32,952 nt of DNA from a filamentous cyanobacterium CCT1 (GTDB lineage Bacteria; Cyanobacteriota; Cyanobacteriia; Phormidesmidales; Phormidesmidaceae). Location: assembly GCA_003017855.1 (NCBI GenBank), contig PYER01000037.1:1-32952 (forward strand), read 5' to 3'. Of this stretch, positions 1 through 6,874 are shown piece after piece (position 1 is the stretch's first letter; each line of letters begins with the position of its first letter). The position numbers were made by a program, and so were the translations under genes. The notes under the pieces are model-generated. The model searched no databases, had not been told where the DNA came from, and worked only from the letters and a program-made list of their open reading frames with translations.

Positions 1-182
1 CTTCTATCGCAGGAATTCTTTATCCAAATCTTTAGCTACTAAAAAATCGTCACAGAGGAGCATGGGTAAATAGGGCATATCCCCCATAATGAAGAGCAAG
101 TATTTAGGTGTTCCTGGCGTTGCTGATTGCTCCTGTTCTCCACCTATCCATCTACTTTCTCTCTCTCTACCCTCCCTCCTCC

Positions 183-1037
183 ATGTCCATGCTCAAATTT
201 CTCGCTGGTGTTCTGGGCATCGTAGGGACTATCTATCTTTTGCTGTGTGGGTGGCTATGGCTGGCGCAGCGGCGGCTGATGTATTTGCCCAGCCCTACGA
301 TGGGGGCTACCCCAAGCGCCTTTGGCTTGACCTACAGCGATGTCTGGATACCCCTGGCAGAGGGCGGTGGGAAGCTACACGGCTGGTGGTTGCCGACCGA
401 CGGCGGCAATGACTTAACTATCTTGTACCTCCACGGCAACGCCGGGAATGTCTCCAGCAATTTGGGTAAGGCGATACAGCTGCGATCGCTGGGTGCTTCT
501 GTTCTAGCGATCGACTATAGAGGCTATGGCCTGAGTTCAGGCCCGTTTCCCAGCGAACACCGTCTCTATGACGATGCGCTGGCGGCCTGGCAGTTTTTGC
601 AGCGCGAAAAGCAGGTTGCGCCCAACCATTTAGTCATCTACGGTCATTCTCTGGGCGGGGCGATTGGTATTGAGCTAGCCAGCCGCATTCCTCACCTGGC
701 TGGTCTGGTGGTAGAAGCTTCGTTTACCTCTATGGACGATATGGCCACTTTGTCCCCGTACAACCGTTGGTTTCCAGTCAGTCAGTTACTCAATCAGCGG
801 TTTGATTCACTGGCCAAGGTCAGTCACCTGAAGGTGCCAACGCTGTACCTGCACGGCCTGGCCGACGCCTCGGTGCCAGCGGTCATGAGTGAGGCCCTCT
901 ACCGCGCTAGCGGCGGTCCCAAGGCCCTTTGGCTCGTCCCAAACGCTGACCACAACGATCTGCCGGACTGGGCTGGCGACGAGTTCTACGGGCGTTTGCA
1001 TCAGTTTTTGCAGGACCATGTTTTGGTTCAAAACTGA
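183..1037 (+). CDS. alpha/beta hydrolase, membrane-anchored (BEM46/S33-like)
   Basis: This is a predicted serine hydrolase; its substrate cannot be read from the sequence. From the ATG at 183, residues 3-25 form one hydrophobic helix (signal anchor), followed by an alpha/beta-hydrolase fold. An LHGNAGN oxyanion-type motif lies near residue 80. The nucleophile elbow GHSLGG has Ser at about 156, and the likely acid and base are Asp at about 228 (GLADASVP) and His at about 257 (NADHNDL), so the triad is complete. The length is normal for the BEM46/ABHD13-like group. The start is uncertain: the frame is open back to a GTG at 108, and ATGs at 183 and 189 both directly precede the helix. None has a good Shine-Dalgarno; the bases before 183 are almost pure pyrimidine. 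It is followed by a hairpin region and exoD, with no sign of co-transcription. Confidence 0.85.
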   Translation: MSMLKFLAGVLGIVGTIYLLLCGWLWLAQRRLMYLPSPTMGATPSAFGLTYSDVWIPLAEGGGKLHGWWLPTDGGNDLTILYLHGNAGNVSSNLGKAIQLRSLGASVLAIDYRGYGLSSGPFPSEHRLYDDALAAWQFLQREKQVAPNHLVIYGHSLGGAIGIELASRIPHLAGLVVEASFTSMDDMATLSPYNRWFPVSQLLNQRFDSLAKVSHLKVPTLYLHGLADASVPAVMSEALYRASGGPKALWLVPNADHNDLPDWAGDEFYGRLHQFLQDHVLVQN

Positions 1038-1105
1038 GCGCCCGGTGGCTTTGCAAAGCTGGTGTGAAACCCCATTCATCTCAGGCCAGGGAATTCACTG
1101 AGTTT

Positions 1106-1167
1106 GCTATGGTTAGCACCATAGCTAAAAGCGATCGCCCCAGTTTTCGGCGATCGCTTTTAGCTAT
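1106..1167. other. two overlapping, mutually exclusive hairpins between hydrolase and exoD genes
   Basis: A perfect 19-base inverted repeat (1121-1139 with 1149-1167, 9-base loop) carries a GCGATCGC palindrome in each arm. The first five bases of its left arm also pair with an upstream arm: 1106-1112 (GCTATGG) with 1119-1125 (CCATAGC). The two hairpins share 1121-1125 and cannot both form completely. There is no long T-run after the large stem, so a classical intrinsic terminator is not clear. The position, about 70 bases after the hydrolase stop and 80 before exoD, suits transcript-end formation or attenuation. It may equally be a dispersed palindromic repeat. Confidence 0.6.
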
Positions 1168-1245
1168 TCGGGAGCAAACTGGGCAGCGGGTCCCGACCCA
1201 CTAGCCGAGCCCCCGATCCCTATTCATCACCCTATAGAACCTTTT

Positions 1246-1860
1246 ATGGCCCGTCTTTCTACTGAACTCAACCGCTACTTTTTTGAAGAGGTCAGCAAAC
1301 CCCAGGTCACCCTCAAAGAAATTCTCACCCTGGCCGGGGAACGCACCTTTGGTTTTTTGTTTGTAGTGCTGGCCCTGCCCTCCGCTCTACCTATACCGGC
1401 TCCAGGGTATTCAACTCCCTTTGGCATCGTGATGTTTTTGCTGGCGGTACAGCTAATTGCCGGGCGCACCCGCCCCTGGATGCCCGAGAGCTGGAACCAC
1501 AAGCAGTTTGCCCTGGTTTCGGTGCAAAAAATTGTCAAGGCGGGGACTCCCTGGCTGCGGCGGCTGGAGGCAGTTTCTCGCCCTCGCCTGACGCCTGTGT
1601 GCACGAGCCTGGTAGGACGCACGGTGCTGGGCATTGCGATCGCGCTAATGTCGATTTCCATGATGATCCCGATTCCGGGCACCAACACGCTGCCCGCCAT
1701 GGGTATTTTTGTTACCGGCTTTGGCCTGCTTGACGACGACGGCATCATCAGCCTGGGCGGCCTGGTGCTGTGCGCGTTGGGCGGTACCCTAACGACGCTG
1801 ATTCTGCTGTTTGGCTACGAGGCTGTCAAAACCGGGATTGAGTTTCTGCTGCAGCGCTAG
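1246..1860 (+). CDS. ExoD-family membrane protein
   Basis: The protein resembles the ExoD (exopolysaccharide synthesis) family, integral membrane proteins named after a Rhizobium gene needed for exopolysaccharide production and alkaline tolerance; the biochemical role is not known. Its 204 residues fit the family. A polar N-terminus with TLKEILTLAGERTFG leads into a hydrophobic segment with the proline-rich family signature LALPSALPIPAPGYSTPFG at about residues 42-60. Two or more helices follow (about 124-145 and 160-195), with a second PIPGTNTLPA motif. The ATG at 1246 is the natural start, although no strong Shine-Dalgarno precedes it. It stands alone on the plus strand and converges with the subtilase gene 22 bases away. 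The family call is from motif recognition and is fairly safe; function in this organism is inferred. Confidence 0.82.
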   Translation: MARLSTELNRYFFEEVSKPQVTLKEILTLAGERTFGFLFVVLALPSALPIPAPGYSTPFGIVMFLLAVQLIAGRTRPWMPESWNHKQFALVSVQKIVKAGTPWLRRLEAVSRPRLTPVCTSLVGRTVLGIAIALMSISMMIPIPGTNTLPAMGIFVTGFGLLDDDGIISLGGLVLCALGGTLTTLILLFGYEAVKTGIEFLLQR

Positions 1861-1882
1861 CTGGCTCTCCTCGTTAGCTCCT

Positions 1883-4039
1883 CTAGCTGATTCCCAAAGT
1901 AAGGCTCCAGCCTAGCAGTGTACCGGTGGCACCGGGGGCGCTGTCCACAACGCGCAATCGCCAGGTGCCTTGTGCGGGTTGGCCAATCAGCCGCATCAGG
2001 GCTGGGGTCGTTTGCAGGCTGTAGGTCTGGCGCAGCTCCGTTTGCCGTCCTAGGGTACGGCCCTGAATGAGCACGGTGGTGCCGCTGGGCGCAATCAGGC
2101 TCAGGCTCAGATCGCCCAAAAAAGCGTGGTCCATCTTAACCTCTAGCTGCATATCGCTGACGGTGCCGGTAGCCGCAATCGCTACGCCGCTCTCCACCCC
2201 GCCGGGCTGATTGTCTGGAATGGCCGTCGCCGTCTGGTTTTGCTGCTGCACCACTCGGCCCAGCTGCCGTCCGACAAAGGCTCGTCGCTGGGCCTCTCGC
2301 ACGGCTGCTGCCGCATTCACCTTGCCGTAGCCAAACCACTGGGAGTGGCCGTTAGCGTTGTAGGTGCCGTACTGTAGCCCCAGTTGGGGATCGGAGGTGC
2401 GATCGACAATCTTGTCGGCGGTGGCCTGAAGAATTTCGCGCACCTGCCGGGCGGTCAGGTTGGGGTTGACCGACAGCATCAGCCCCGCCACCCCTGCCAC
2501 CACCGGGCAGGAGCTAGAGGTGCCGCCAAAGACGTTGGTGTAGTCATCGGGGCTGTAGCCCAACCCCTGGGTGCGATCGCTCGTTACCATGCCCAACCCC
2601 GGCAAATACTGGCGCAGCGGCGGCCCTGTGGCCACACTCCCCACCTGGGGTAGGGCCATACTAGGGGGCGCGTTGTTGCTGGGGGCGGCCACGGCAATGT
2701 GTTCGCCCCAGTTGCTGTAGGCGGCCTTGGTGCCCAGGCTGGTTGAGGCCGACACCGCAATCACATCGGGGTGAATGGCAAACCCGCTGAGCCAGCGAGT
2801 AGGGCCGCTGAGGGTGTTTGGGGGCCACTGGGTTTCGTTGATCGTGCCGCTGACTGGACGGTTGGCGTTACCCGCCGAAAAGACAATCACGCAGCCCTTG
2901 CCGTTGCGGCCGGTGGTGGCGGCCCGCGTCACCGCGTTGGTCTGCCGCAGGGTGAGCGGAAAGTAGTTGGTCGCAGGCGACCAGCTGCAGACAATTACCG
3001 CTGCCCCCCGGCGCGCGGCTTCATCAAACAGCTGCTCGATCGAGCGATCGTCAATAAAGCCCGTGGTGCGAATCGGCAAAAAGGCGCAGCCAGGCGCTAC
3101 TCCGACAATGCCAATAGCGTTTTCTTCTCCAATCGCCAGGCCCGCCACCGCAGTACCGTGGTTCTCGTTTTGCTGAGTGGGCAGGGGCAGAGCATCTTTG
3201 TCTTGCAGATCGATAGGAGCTACCAACTTGCCCACGCCCTGCAGGTCGGGGTGATTCAGGTCGAAACCGTCGTCGCTGACGGCAATCACCACCGATCGAG
3301 ACCCGCGCGTAATATCCCAGGCGGCTTCGGCAAAAATATGTGACCCCGCCGCCAGGCTAGCTCCGCCATTGTGGGACAGGTGCCACTGCTGGCGGTAGCG
3401 ATCGTCGGTGGGTCGATAGAGGGGGCCGGTTTCGATCGCCAGGTTAGGTTCTGCCGCCAGCACTCCGTTGAGGGCAATCAAACGGTTGGCCAGTTTGATT
3501 GGGTTTTCGGTCGCGGCTGAAGTCGCCCTGACCACAAATGTATTGGGAATGCCCGCCAAGGGTTTCTCAATCGCCAGGCCCAGACCGCTCAGGGTAGCGT
3601 CGATGGCGGAGGCCGCTGTCTCAGGGGTAAACTGCACCGTGAGCTGCTCGGTCAGGTAAACCCAGGTCTGGGGGCTATCGGCCAACCGGTACACATGGCT
3701 TGCAAACAGCACCGTCGGATCGCGGCGAGCCAGGGCCAGGGCAGGTTCGAGGTCAGATTCGGCCACCTGCCATTCCACCAGTTGACCGCCCGCTACCGCC
3801 CGCAGAGCAATGGGGTTCAGGCGCTGGCGCAGAGGCTCCAGGGCGGAGGAGGCGCTGAGGCGGGTCGTAAACCGAGTCGGGACCTTTTCTAGCCGCAGTT
3901 CTTCGCCGCCGCGCTGCAAAATTTCTCCCCAAAAAGCAGGGCGAGGGCCGCCGCTAGGCATACGAGGATCGGCAGGAGATGCGGTCATGGCATGAAGTTG
4001 GCGGCAGGAACGTTTTGCCAGCGATACAGTCTGGGACAA
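1883..4039 (-). CDS. subtilisin-like serine protease (S8) with C-terminal P-domain; PrcA-like
   Basis: This is a predicted endopeptidase of the subtilase family. The catalytic triad is visible: Asp at about 256 (VSDDGFDLNHPDL), His at about 293 (NENHGTAVAG) and Ser at about 508 (GGTSSSCP), with the oxyanion Asn in FSAGNAN. About 230 residues precede the protease domain and probably act as a propeptide or regulatory region. A proprotein-convertase P-domain of about 110 residues ends the protein (DHAFLGDLSLSLIAPSGT through GTLLGWSLTLG). This layout resembles the calcium-dependent protease PrcA of Anabaena, which has a similar length. No convincing signal peptide is visible, so it may be cytoplasmic or exported by another route. 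The ATG at 4039 gives 718 residues; an in-frame ATG at 3985 is also possible. It is divergent from the TPR-like gene at 4168. Confidence 0.88.
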   Translation of the reverse strand: MSQTVSLAKRSCRQLHAMTASPADPRMPSGGPRPAFWGEILQRGGEELRLEKVPTRFTTRLSASSALEPLRQRLNPIALRAVAGGQLVEWQVAESDLEPALALARRDPTVLFASHVYRLADSPQTWVYLTEQLTVQFTPETAASAIDATLSGLGLAIEKPLAGIPNTFVVRATSAATENPIKLANRLIALNGVLAAEPNLAIETGPLYRPTDDRYRQQWHLSHNGGASLAAGSHIFAEAAWDITRGSRSVVIAVSDDGFDLNHPDLQGVGKLVAPIDLQDKDALPLPTQQNENHGTAVAGLAIGEENAIGIVGVAPGCAFLPIRTTGFIDDRSIEQLFDEAARRGAAVIVCSWSPATNYFPLTLRQTNAVTRAATTGRNGKGCVIVFSAGNANRPVSGTINETQWPPNTLSGPTRWLSGFAIHPDVIAVSASTSLGTKAAYSNWGEHIAVAAPSNNAPPSMALPQVGSVATGPPLRQYLPGLGMVTSDRTQGLGYSPDDYTNVFGGTSSSCPVVAGVAGLMLSVNPNLTARQVREILQATADKIVDRTSDPQLGLQYGTYNANGHSQWFGYGKVNAAAAVREAQRRAFVGRQLGRVVQQQNQTATAIPDNQPGGVESGVAIAATGTVSDMQLEVKMDHAFLGDLSLSLIAPSGTTVLIQGRTLGRQTELRQTYSLQTTPALMRLIGQPAQGTWRLRVVDSAPGATGTLLGWSLTLGIS

Positions 4040-4092
4040 GGCTGTGGAATCGGGGATGCCCCCTGGAGCAGTTGCTCGACTGGCCCCAAAAC

Positions 4093-4110
4093 CGGTATTA
4101 CGCCATACCG
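4093..4110. promoter_or_regulatory. small perfect inverted repeat in divergent intergenic region
   Basis: CGGTAT (4093-4098) pairs perfectly with ATACCG (4105-4110) around a 6-base spacer. It lies in the 128-base region between the divergent subtilase and TPR-like genes. The size and position suit a repressor or activator site, but there is no candidate regulator nearby and a 6-base arm can occur by chance. Confidence 0.25.
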
Positions 4111-4167
4111 AGATGATAAGATACCCCAGTGTTTTTCAGTTTAGTTGTCCCTCACCCCCGCGTATTC

Positions 4168-4749
4168 ATGGTCGCTTCTCCTCACTTTTTGCGTTTCACC
4201 CTGGGCGGTTGGGCCGCCGCTGCGCTATCTGTAGCCCTGGTAGGGGGAATGTCTGGAGCAGCCCTGGCCCAGAGCGACACCGAGCCGGTACGTCCGCTCA
4301 ACCAGGCCAGCAGCTCCCTGAGTATTGCTTCGGGGCAGCAGCTAATGACCGAGGCCAGCGCTGCGATCGCCGAGCAAAACTACGACCTGGCCGAAGAAAA
4401 GCTCAAGCAGGCCAGGGAGAGCTTCAACGAGCTCTCGACCTATTACCAGGAGCTGGCACAGCTGTTTGTTGGAGTTGACACCCAAATCAACCGCAGCAAC
4501 CGCGAGAAAGCGCTCGAAACCGCTCAGCTGCGCGATCAGGCCTCCTATCAACTGGCGCTGGTCTACCGCTCTCAAGACCAGCCCAACGAAGCCGTACCCC
4601 TGCTGATGGAAATTCTGCGCAGTCAGCAGCCGACGCGCGAGCTGGGGCAGCGAGCCTATCAGCAGCTGTTTGAGCTTGGTTTTGTCGATGAGCCCTATGC
4701 TGGGCGGGCGGCTACCACCCCGGCCGAACCCGAGGCACCAGCCGAATAG
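4168..4749 (+). CDS. exported TPR-like protein, function unknown
   Basis: From the ATG at 4168 the product starts with a clear Sec signal peptide: a basic start, a hydrophobic core GGWAAAALSVALVGG, and a likely cleavage after AALA near residue 34. The mature part is alpha-helical and hydrophilic. Two helix-turn-helix units look like tetratricopeptide repeats (around EQNYDLAEEKLKQARESFNE, and RDQASYQLALVYRSQDQPNE with its following helix). A Pro/Glu/Ala tail ends the protein. It is probably periplasmic or thylakoid-lumenal and may act as a protein-interaction scaffold; no partner is evident. The frame is open upstream to 4129, but that start would place 13 extra residues before the signal peptide. 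It is upstream of bolA by 137 bases, so shared transcription is possible but not shown. Confidence 0.75.
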   Translation: MVASPHFLRFTLGGWAAAALSVALVGGMSGAALAQSDTEPVRPLNQASSSLSIASGQQLMTEASAAIAEQNYDLAEEKLKQARESFNELSTYYQELAQLFVGVDTQINRSNREKALETAQLRDQASYQLALVYRSQDQPNEAVPLLMEILRSQQPTRELGQRAYQQLFELGFVDEPYAGRAATTPAEPEAPAE

Positions 4750-4886
4750 CGATCGCATCACCATTTTTCTCAGTCACCATAGCCATATTCAATGCCGCTG
4801 GGGTTATCTAGTAGGCATGTCTCCTGGCAATATGGGGGTAGGGGATTTGTGTGCCCCAGCGACCTGTCCCGCAAGGAAACTCTGTC

Positions 4887-5141
4887 ATGATTACTCCCGA
4901 TCAGGTTAGCGCCATGATTAAAGCTGGGCTCCCCGACGCTAGCGTGCAGGTGCAAGATTTAACCGGTGGTGGCGACCACTATCAGGTCGTAGTGGTGTCG
5001 TCGCAGTTTGAGGGGCGTAGCCTGGTGCAGCAGCATCAGCTGGTATATAAGGCGGTGCGCGAGGCGATGTCCTCTGAAGCTATTCATGCGCTAGCCTTGA
5101 AGACGTATACCCCGGAAGATTGGGCTGCCCAAAGCGCCTAG
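4887..5141 (+). CDS. bolA: BolA-family protein
   Basis: This is a small BolA-family protein of 84 residues. BolA proteins bind a [2Fe-2S] cluster together with monothiol CGFS glutaredoxins and act in iron-sulfur trafficking or iron sensing. The family pattern is visible: a helix [17 protein letters not shown], then [22 protein letters not shown] with the conserved G-DH and F-G positions, then [16 protein letters not shown] with the conserved Q-H--VY. The His in QQH is the usual cluster-ligand candidate. The ATG at 4887 has AAGGAA eight bases upstream, so I prefer it to the longer in-frame start at 4851. The CGFS glutaredoxin gene follows after 56 bases on the same strand, which strongly supports a BolA-Grx partnership. 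Confidence 0.92.
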   Translation: MITPDQVSAMIKAGLPDASVQVQDLTGGGDHYQVVVVSSQFEGRSLVQQHQLVYKAVREAMSSEAIHALALKTYTPEDWAAQSA

Positions 5142-5197
5142 ACCTGAATTTTTCTTTGCTTCAACCCTTTACCCCATTCTGCAAAGGTATCGACGCT

Positions 5198-5521
5198 ATG
5201 GACTCGGCAACTAAAGAAAGACTCGATCAGCTAATTCAGAACAACACCATCATGGTGTTTATGAAGGGCAACAAGCTCATGCCCCAGTGCGGATTCTCTA
5301 ACAACGTGGTGCAAATTCTCAACGTTTTGGGCGTGCCCTTCGAAACGGTTGACGTACTGGCTGATCCAGACATTCGCCAGGGCATTAAAGAGTACTCCAA
5401 CTGGCCCACGATTCCCCAGGTCTATATCAACGGTGAGTTTGTCGGCGGCTCAGACATTCTCATTGAGCTGTACCAAAACGGCAAGCTCCAGGAAATGGTT
5501 GAAATTGCGATGGCCTCCTGA
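5198..5521 (+). CDS. grxD: monothiol glutaredoxin, CGFS type (Grx4/GrxD family)
   Basis: The 107-residue product is a single-domain monothiol glutaredoxin that binds a [2Fe-2S] cluster with glutathione and hands clusters on or pairs with BolA. The active site reads [12 protein letters not shown] at about residues 28-39, preceded by the family MKGNK lysine. The glutathione-binding positions [18 protein letters not shown] are intact. The ATG at 5198 matches the usual start of the family; the frame is open further upstream to 5120, overlapping bolA. It follows bolA in the same direction and is closed by a hairpin at 5578-5616. I see no missing residues. Confidence 0.95.
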   Translation: MDSATKERLDQLIQNNTIMVFMKGNKLMPQCGFSNNVVQILNVLGVPFETVDVLADPDIRQGIKEYSNWPTIPQVYINGEFVGGSDILIELYQNGKLQEMVEIAMAS

Positions 5522-5577
5522 CGTAGGGCACTGCTGCTACCGTCCGGTCTTGTTGCCGCTGAGAATATCACTTAAAT

Positions 5578-5616
5578 AACGCCGCTAGCCTTCGCAAACC
5601 GGAGGGTAGCGGCGTT
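5578..5616. terminator. bidirectional terminator-like hairpin, grxD/marR
   Basis: AACGCCGCTA (5578-5587) pairs with TAGCGGCGTT (5607-5616), ten perfect pairs around a 19-base loop. A short T-rich tract follows on the plus side (TTTAGTTT), and an A-rich flank precedes on the left, which would read as U-rich for minus-strand transcripts. It lies between the convergent grxD and marR stops. Its right edge touches the marR stop codon (5616-5618), so it probably serves both genes. Confidence 0.65.
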
Positions 5617-6077
5617 TAGTTTGGGTTTTCAAACGGTGATGTTGCCGCCACTTGTTCCATCGCCGCCGCAAAATTTGACAGCACCGCCGCCGCTGCTTTG
5701 AGTTGGTCGTCGTCCTGGTCACTAAACTGACGCATCAGGCTATCGGCGCACTGACGATACAGCGAGGCAATCTCTGCATAGCGGTGCTGCGTAATACCGA
5801 TCTCAATTGAACGGCGATCGGTTTCTGACGGCCTGCGCTCAACAAGACCAGCCTTCTCCAGTCGGTCAATTAGCGCCGTCACCGAGCCGCTGGTTAGACC
5901 GATACTTTCTCCGATGATCCTTGGGGTGAGTGGACCATCTTCGAGGAGATTGAGCGCGCGCAGGTCATTGCGGTGTATGCCAAGGCGTTCAGAAATCCCA
6001 TAGTCGATCGCATCGATCGCTCGATAGATTCTACGGCTGGCCAGAATTAACGCCCCCAGAGTTTCGCGGTCATCCAA
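5616..6077 (-). CDS. MarR-family transcriptional regulator
   Basis: This is a DNA-binding repressor or activator of the MarR family. The winged helix-turn-helix is visible in the middle: NDLRALNLLEDGPLTPRIIG, then ESIGLTSGSVTALIDRLEK as recognition region, then the wing GLVERRPSETDRRSIEI with the conserved D-R dyad. Helices at both ends would form the dimer interface. The frame opens at a TTG at 6098. A perfect AAGGAG sits six bases before a second in-frame TTG at 6077, and I use that start (about 153 residues). It is divergent from the SRPBCC protein gene; the shared 103 bases contain a promoter and a possible operator. The likely targets are itself and that neighbour; no ligand can be guessed. 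Confidence 0.88.
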   Translation of the reverse strand: MDDRETLGALILASRRIYRAIDAIDYGISERLGIHRNDLRALNLLEDGPLTPRIIGESIGLTSGSVTALIDRLEKAGLVERRPSETDRRSIEIGITQHRYAEIASLYRQCADSLMRQFSDQDDDQLKAAAAVLSNFAAAMEQVAATSPFENPN

Positions 6078-6087
6078 AACATTCTCC

Positions 6088-6116
6088 TTGACGATCAAGA
6101 TACTTTGTAGTCTAAT
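6088..6116 (+). promoter_or_regulatory. sigma70-type promoter for the SRPBCC gene
   Basis: TTGACG (6088-6093) and TCTAAT (6111-6116) are separated by exactly 17 bases; each matches the consensus at five of six positions. This would start transcription near 6123, about 58 bases before the ATG at 6181. The -35 box overlaps the 5' end of the divergent marR gene and its Shine-Dalgarno, so the two genes probably interfere at the level of regulation. Confidence 0.6.
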
Positions 6117-6135
6117 TATATCTGAGTCTAGACAA
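6105..6135. promoter_or_regulatory. candidate MarR operator
   Basis: An imperfect dyad, starting TTGTAGTCTA and ending TCTAGACAA, covers the -10 box and start region of the divergent promoter. AGTCTA also occurs twice as a direct repeat within it. MarR proteins usually bind AT-rich imperfect dyads of this size between divergent genes. The symmetry is weak, so this is a position-based guess. Confidence 0.35.
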
Positions 6136-6180
6136 CTCGCACCATAGGGCCGTCGCTGTCAAGCCTGAAAGGAAAAAAAC

Positions 6181-6714
6181 ATGGAACTTGCTTTACTTGG
6201 ACTATTACTGCTCGTGGTCTTGATGCTCGCCTTAGTACTTCTACTGCCAAACGTTGTCCGCTACTCAGAGAAAATTGTCGTCAATGCCCCTATCGCGGAG
6301 GTTTATGACAACATTCGCCTCCAGGAACGGCTCATGTCGTGGTCGGCCTGGCCCGAGGCCACTGGCTCAACCTGCTCCCTTGAAAATGCCGATGGCACCG
6401 TTGGGGCCCGCACCGTTTTCTTTAACCAGGGCAAGCGGTTTGGGCACCAGGAAATAATCGACCTCAAGCCAAATCAAAAAGTCTCGCTGACCCTGGTGAA
6501 CAGCGGGCCGCTGAAGCACACGCCCTACCTCGATTTTGATCTACGCGCCCTTGCCAAAGACCAGACAGAAGTCACGTTGAACTTTGTTAACACCTACCAG
6601 AAGCCTTTTCAGGTGCCCGCCAAGCTGCTCGGTATTGTCAAGTGGACTCGTGCCCTTCAAGTCAAGGATCTGGAAGGGCTAAAGACCTATTCTGAACTGC
6701 AGCGGGCTGTGTGA
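6181..6714 (+). CDS. SRPBCC-superfamily protein with N-terminal membrane helix
   Basis: Residues 1-25 are almost entirely hydrophobic (LLGLLLLVVLMLALVLLLP) and form a membrane anchor. The rest fits the START/SRPBCC lipid- or small-molecule-binding fold. The typical opening is YSEKIVVNAPIAEVYDNI, followed by LMSWSAWP (the 'W' after the first helices). Beta strands follow, then a C-terminal helix KDLEGLKTYSEL, which matches the usual final 'LK' helix of polyketide-cyclase-like members. The ligand is unknown. The ATG at 6181 has AAAGGA about eight bases upstream. It is divergent from marR and so is a likely target of that regulator. Proteins of this kind often act in stress responses or small-molecule binding; here that is inference. 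Confidence 0.78.
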   Translation: MELALLGLLLLVVLMLALVLLLPNVVRYSEKIVVNAPIAEVYDNIRLQERLMSWSAWPEATGSTCSLENADGTVGARTVFFNQGKRFGHQEIIDLKPNQKVSLTLVNSGPLKHTPYLDFDLRALAKDQTEVTLNFVNTYQKPFQVPAKLLGIVKWTRALQVKDLEGLKTYSELQRAV

Positions 6715-6874
6715 TGCAATGGTTTCTTGCTGATCAGGTTCGCGATTGATGGGCTAGGGGGTCACATACGTGGGGTCTGAAAACACCCAGTGCACCCGAT
6801 CGCCGAGAGGCTACAGGTTGACCGTTTGAGGCTATTTGCAGGAGCGAAGGGCAATGCGGCTAGGCCTCGGTTTC

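Noticed and set aside
61-76. tiny start-stop frame ATGGGTAAATAG after GAGGAG
   Set aside because: Three codons only and a 1-base spacing from the Shine-Dalgarno-like run; probably chance.
1275-1748. 157-codon minus-strand frame inside the ExoD-like gene
   Set aside because: The plus frame has the ExoD signature and membrane helices; the minus product is Arg/Ser/Thr/Pro-rich.
2771-3343. 190-codon plus-strand open frame inside the subtilase
   Set aside because: The subtilase triad is on the opposite strand over the same bases; the product is Arg/Gly/Pro-rich shadow sequence.
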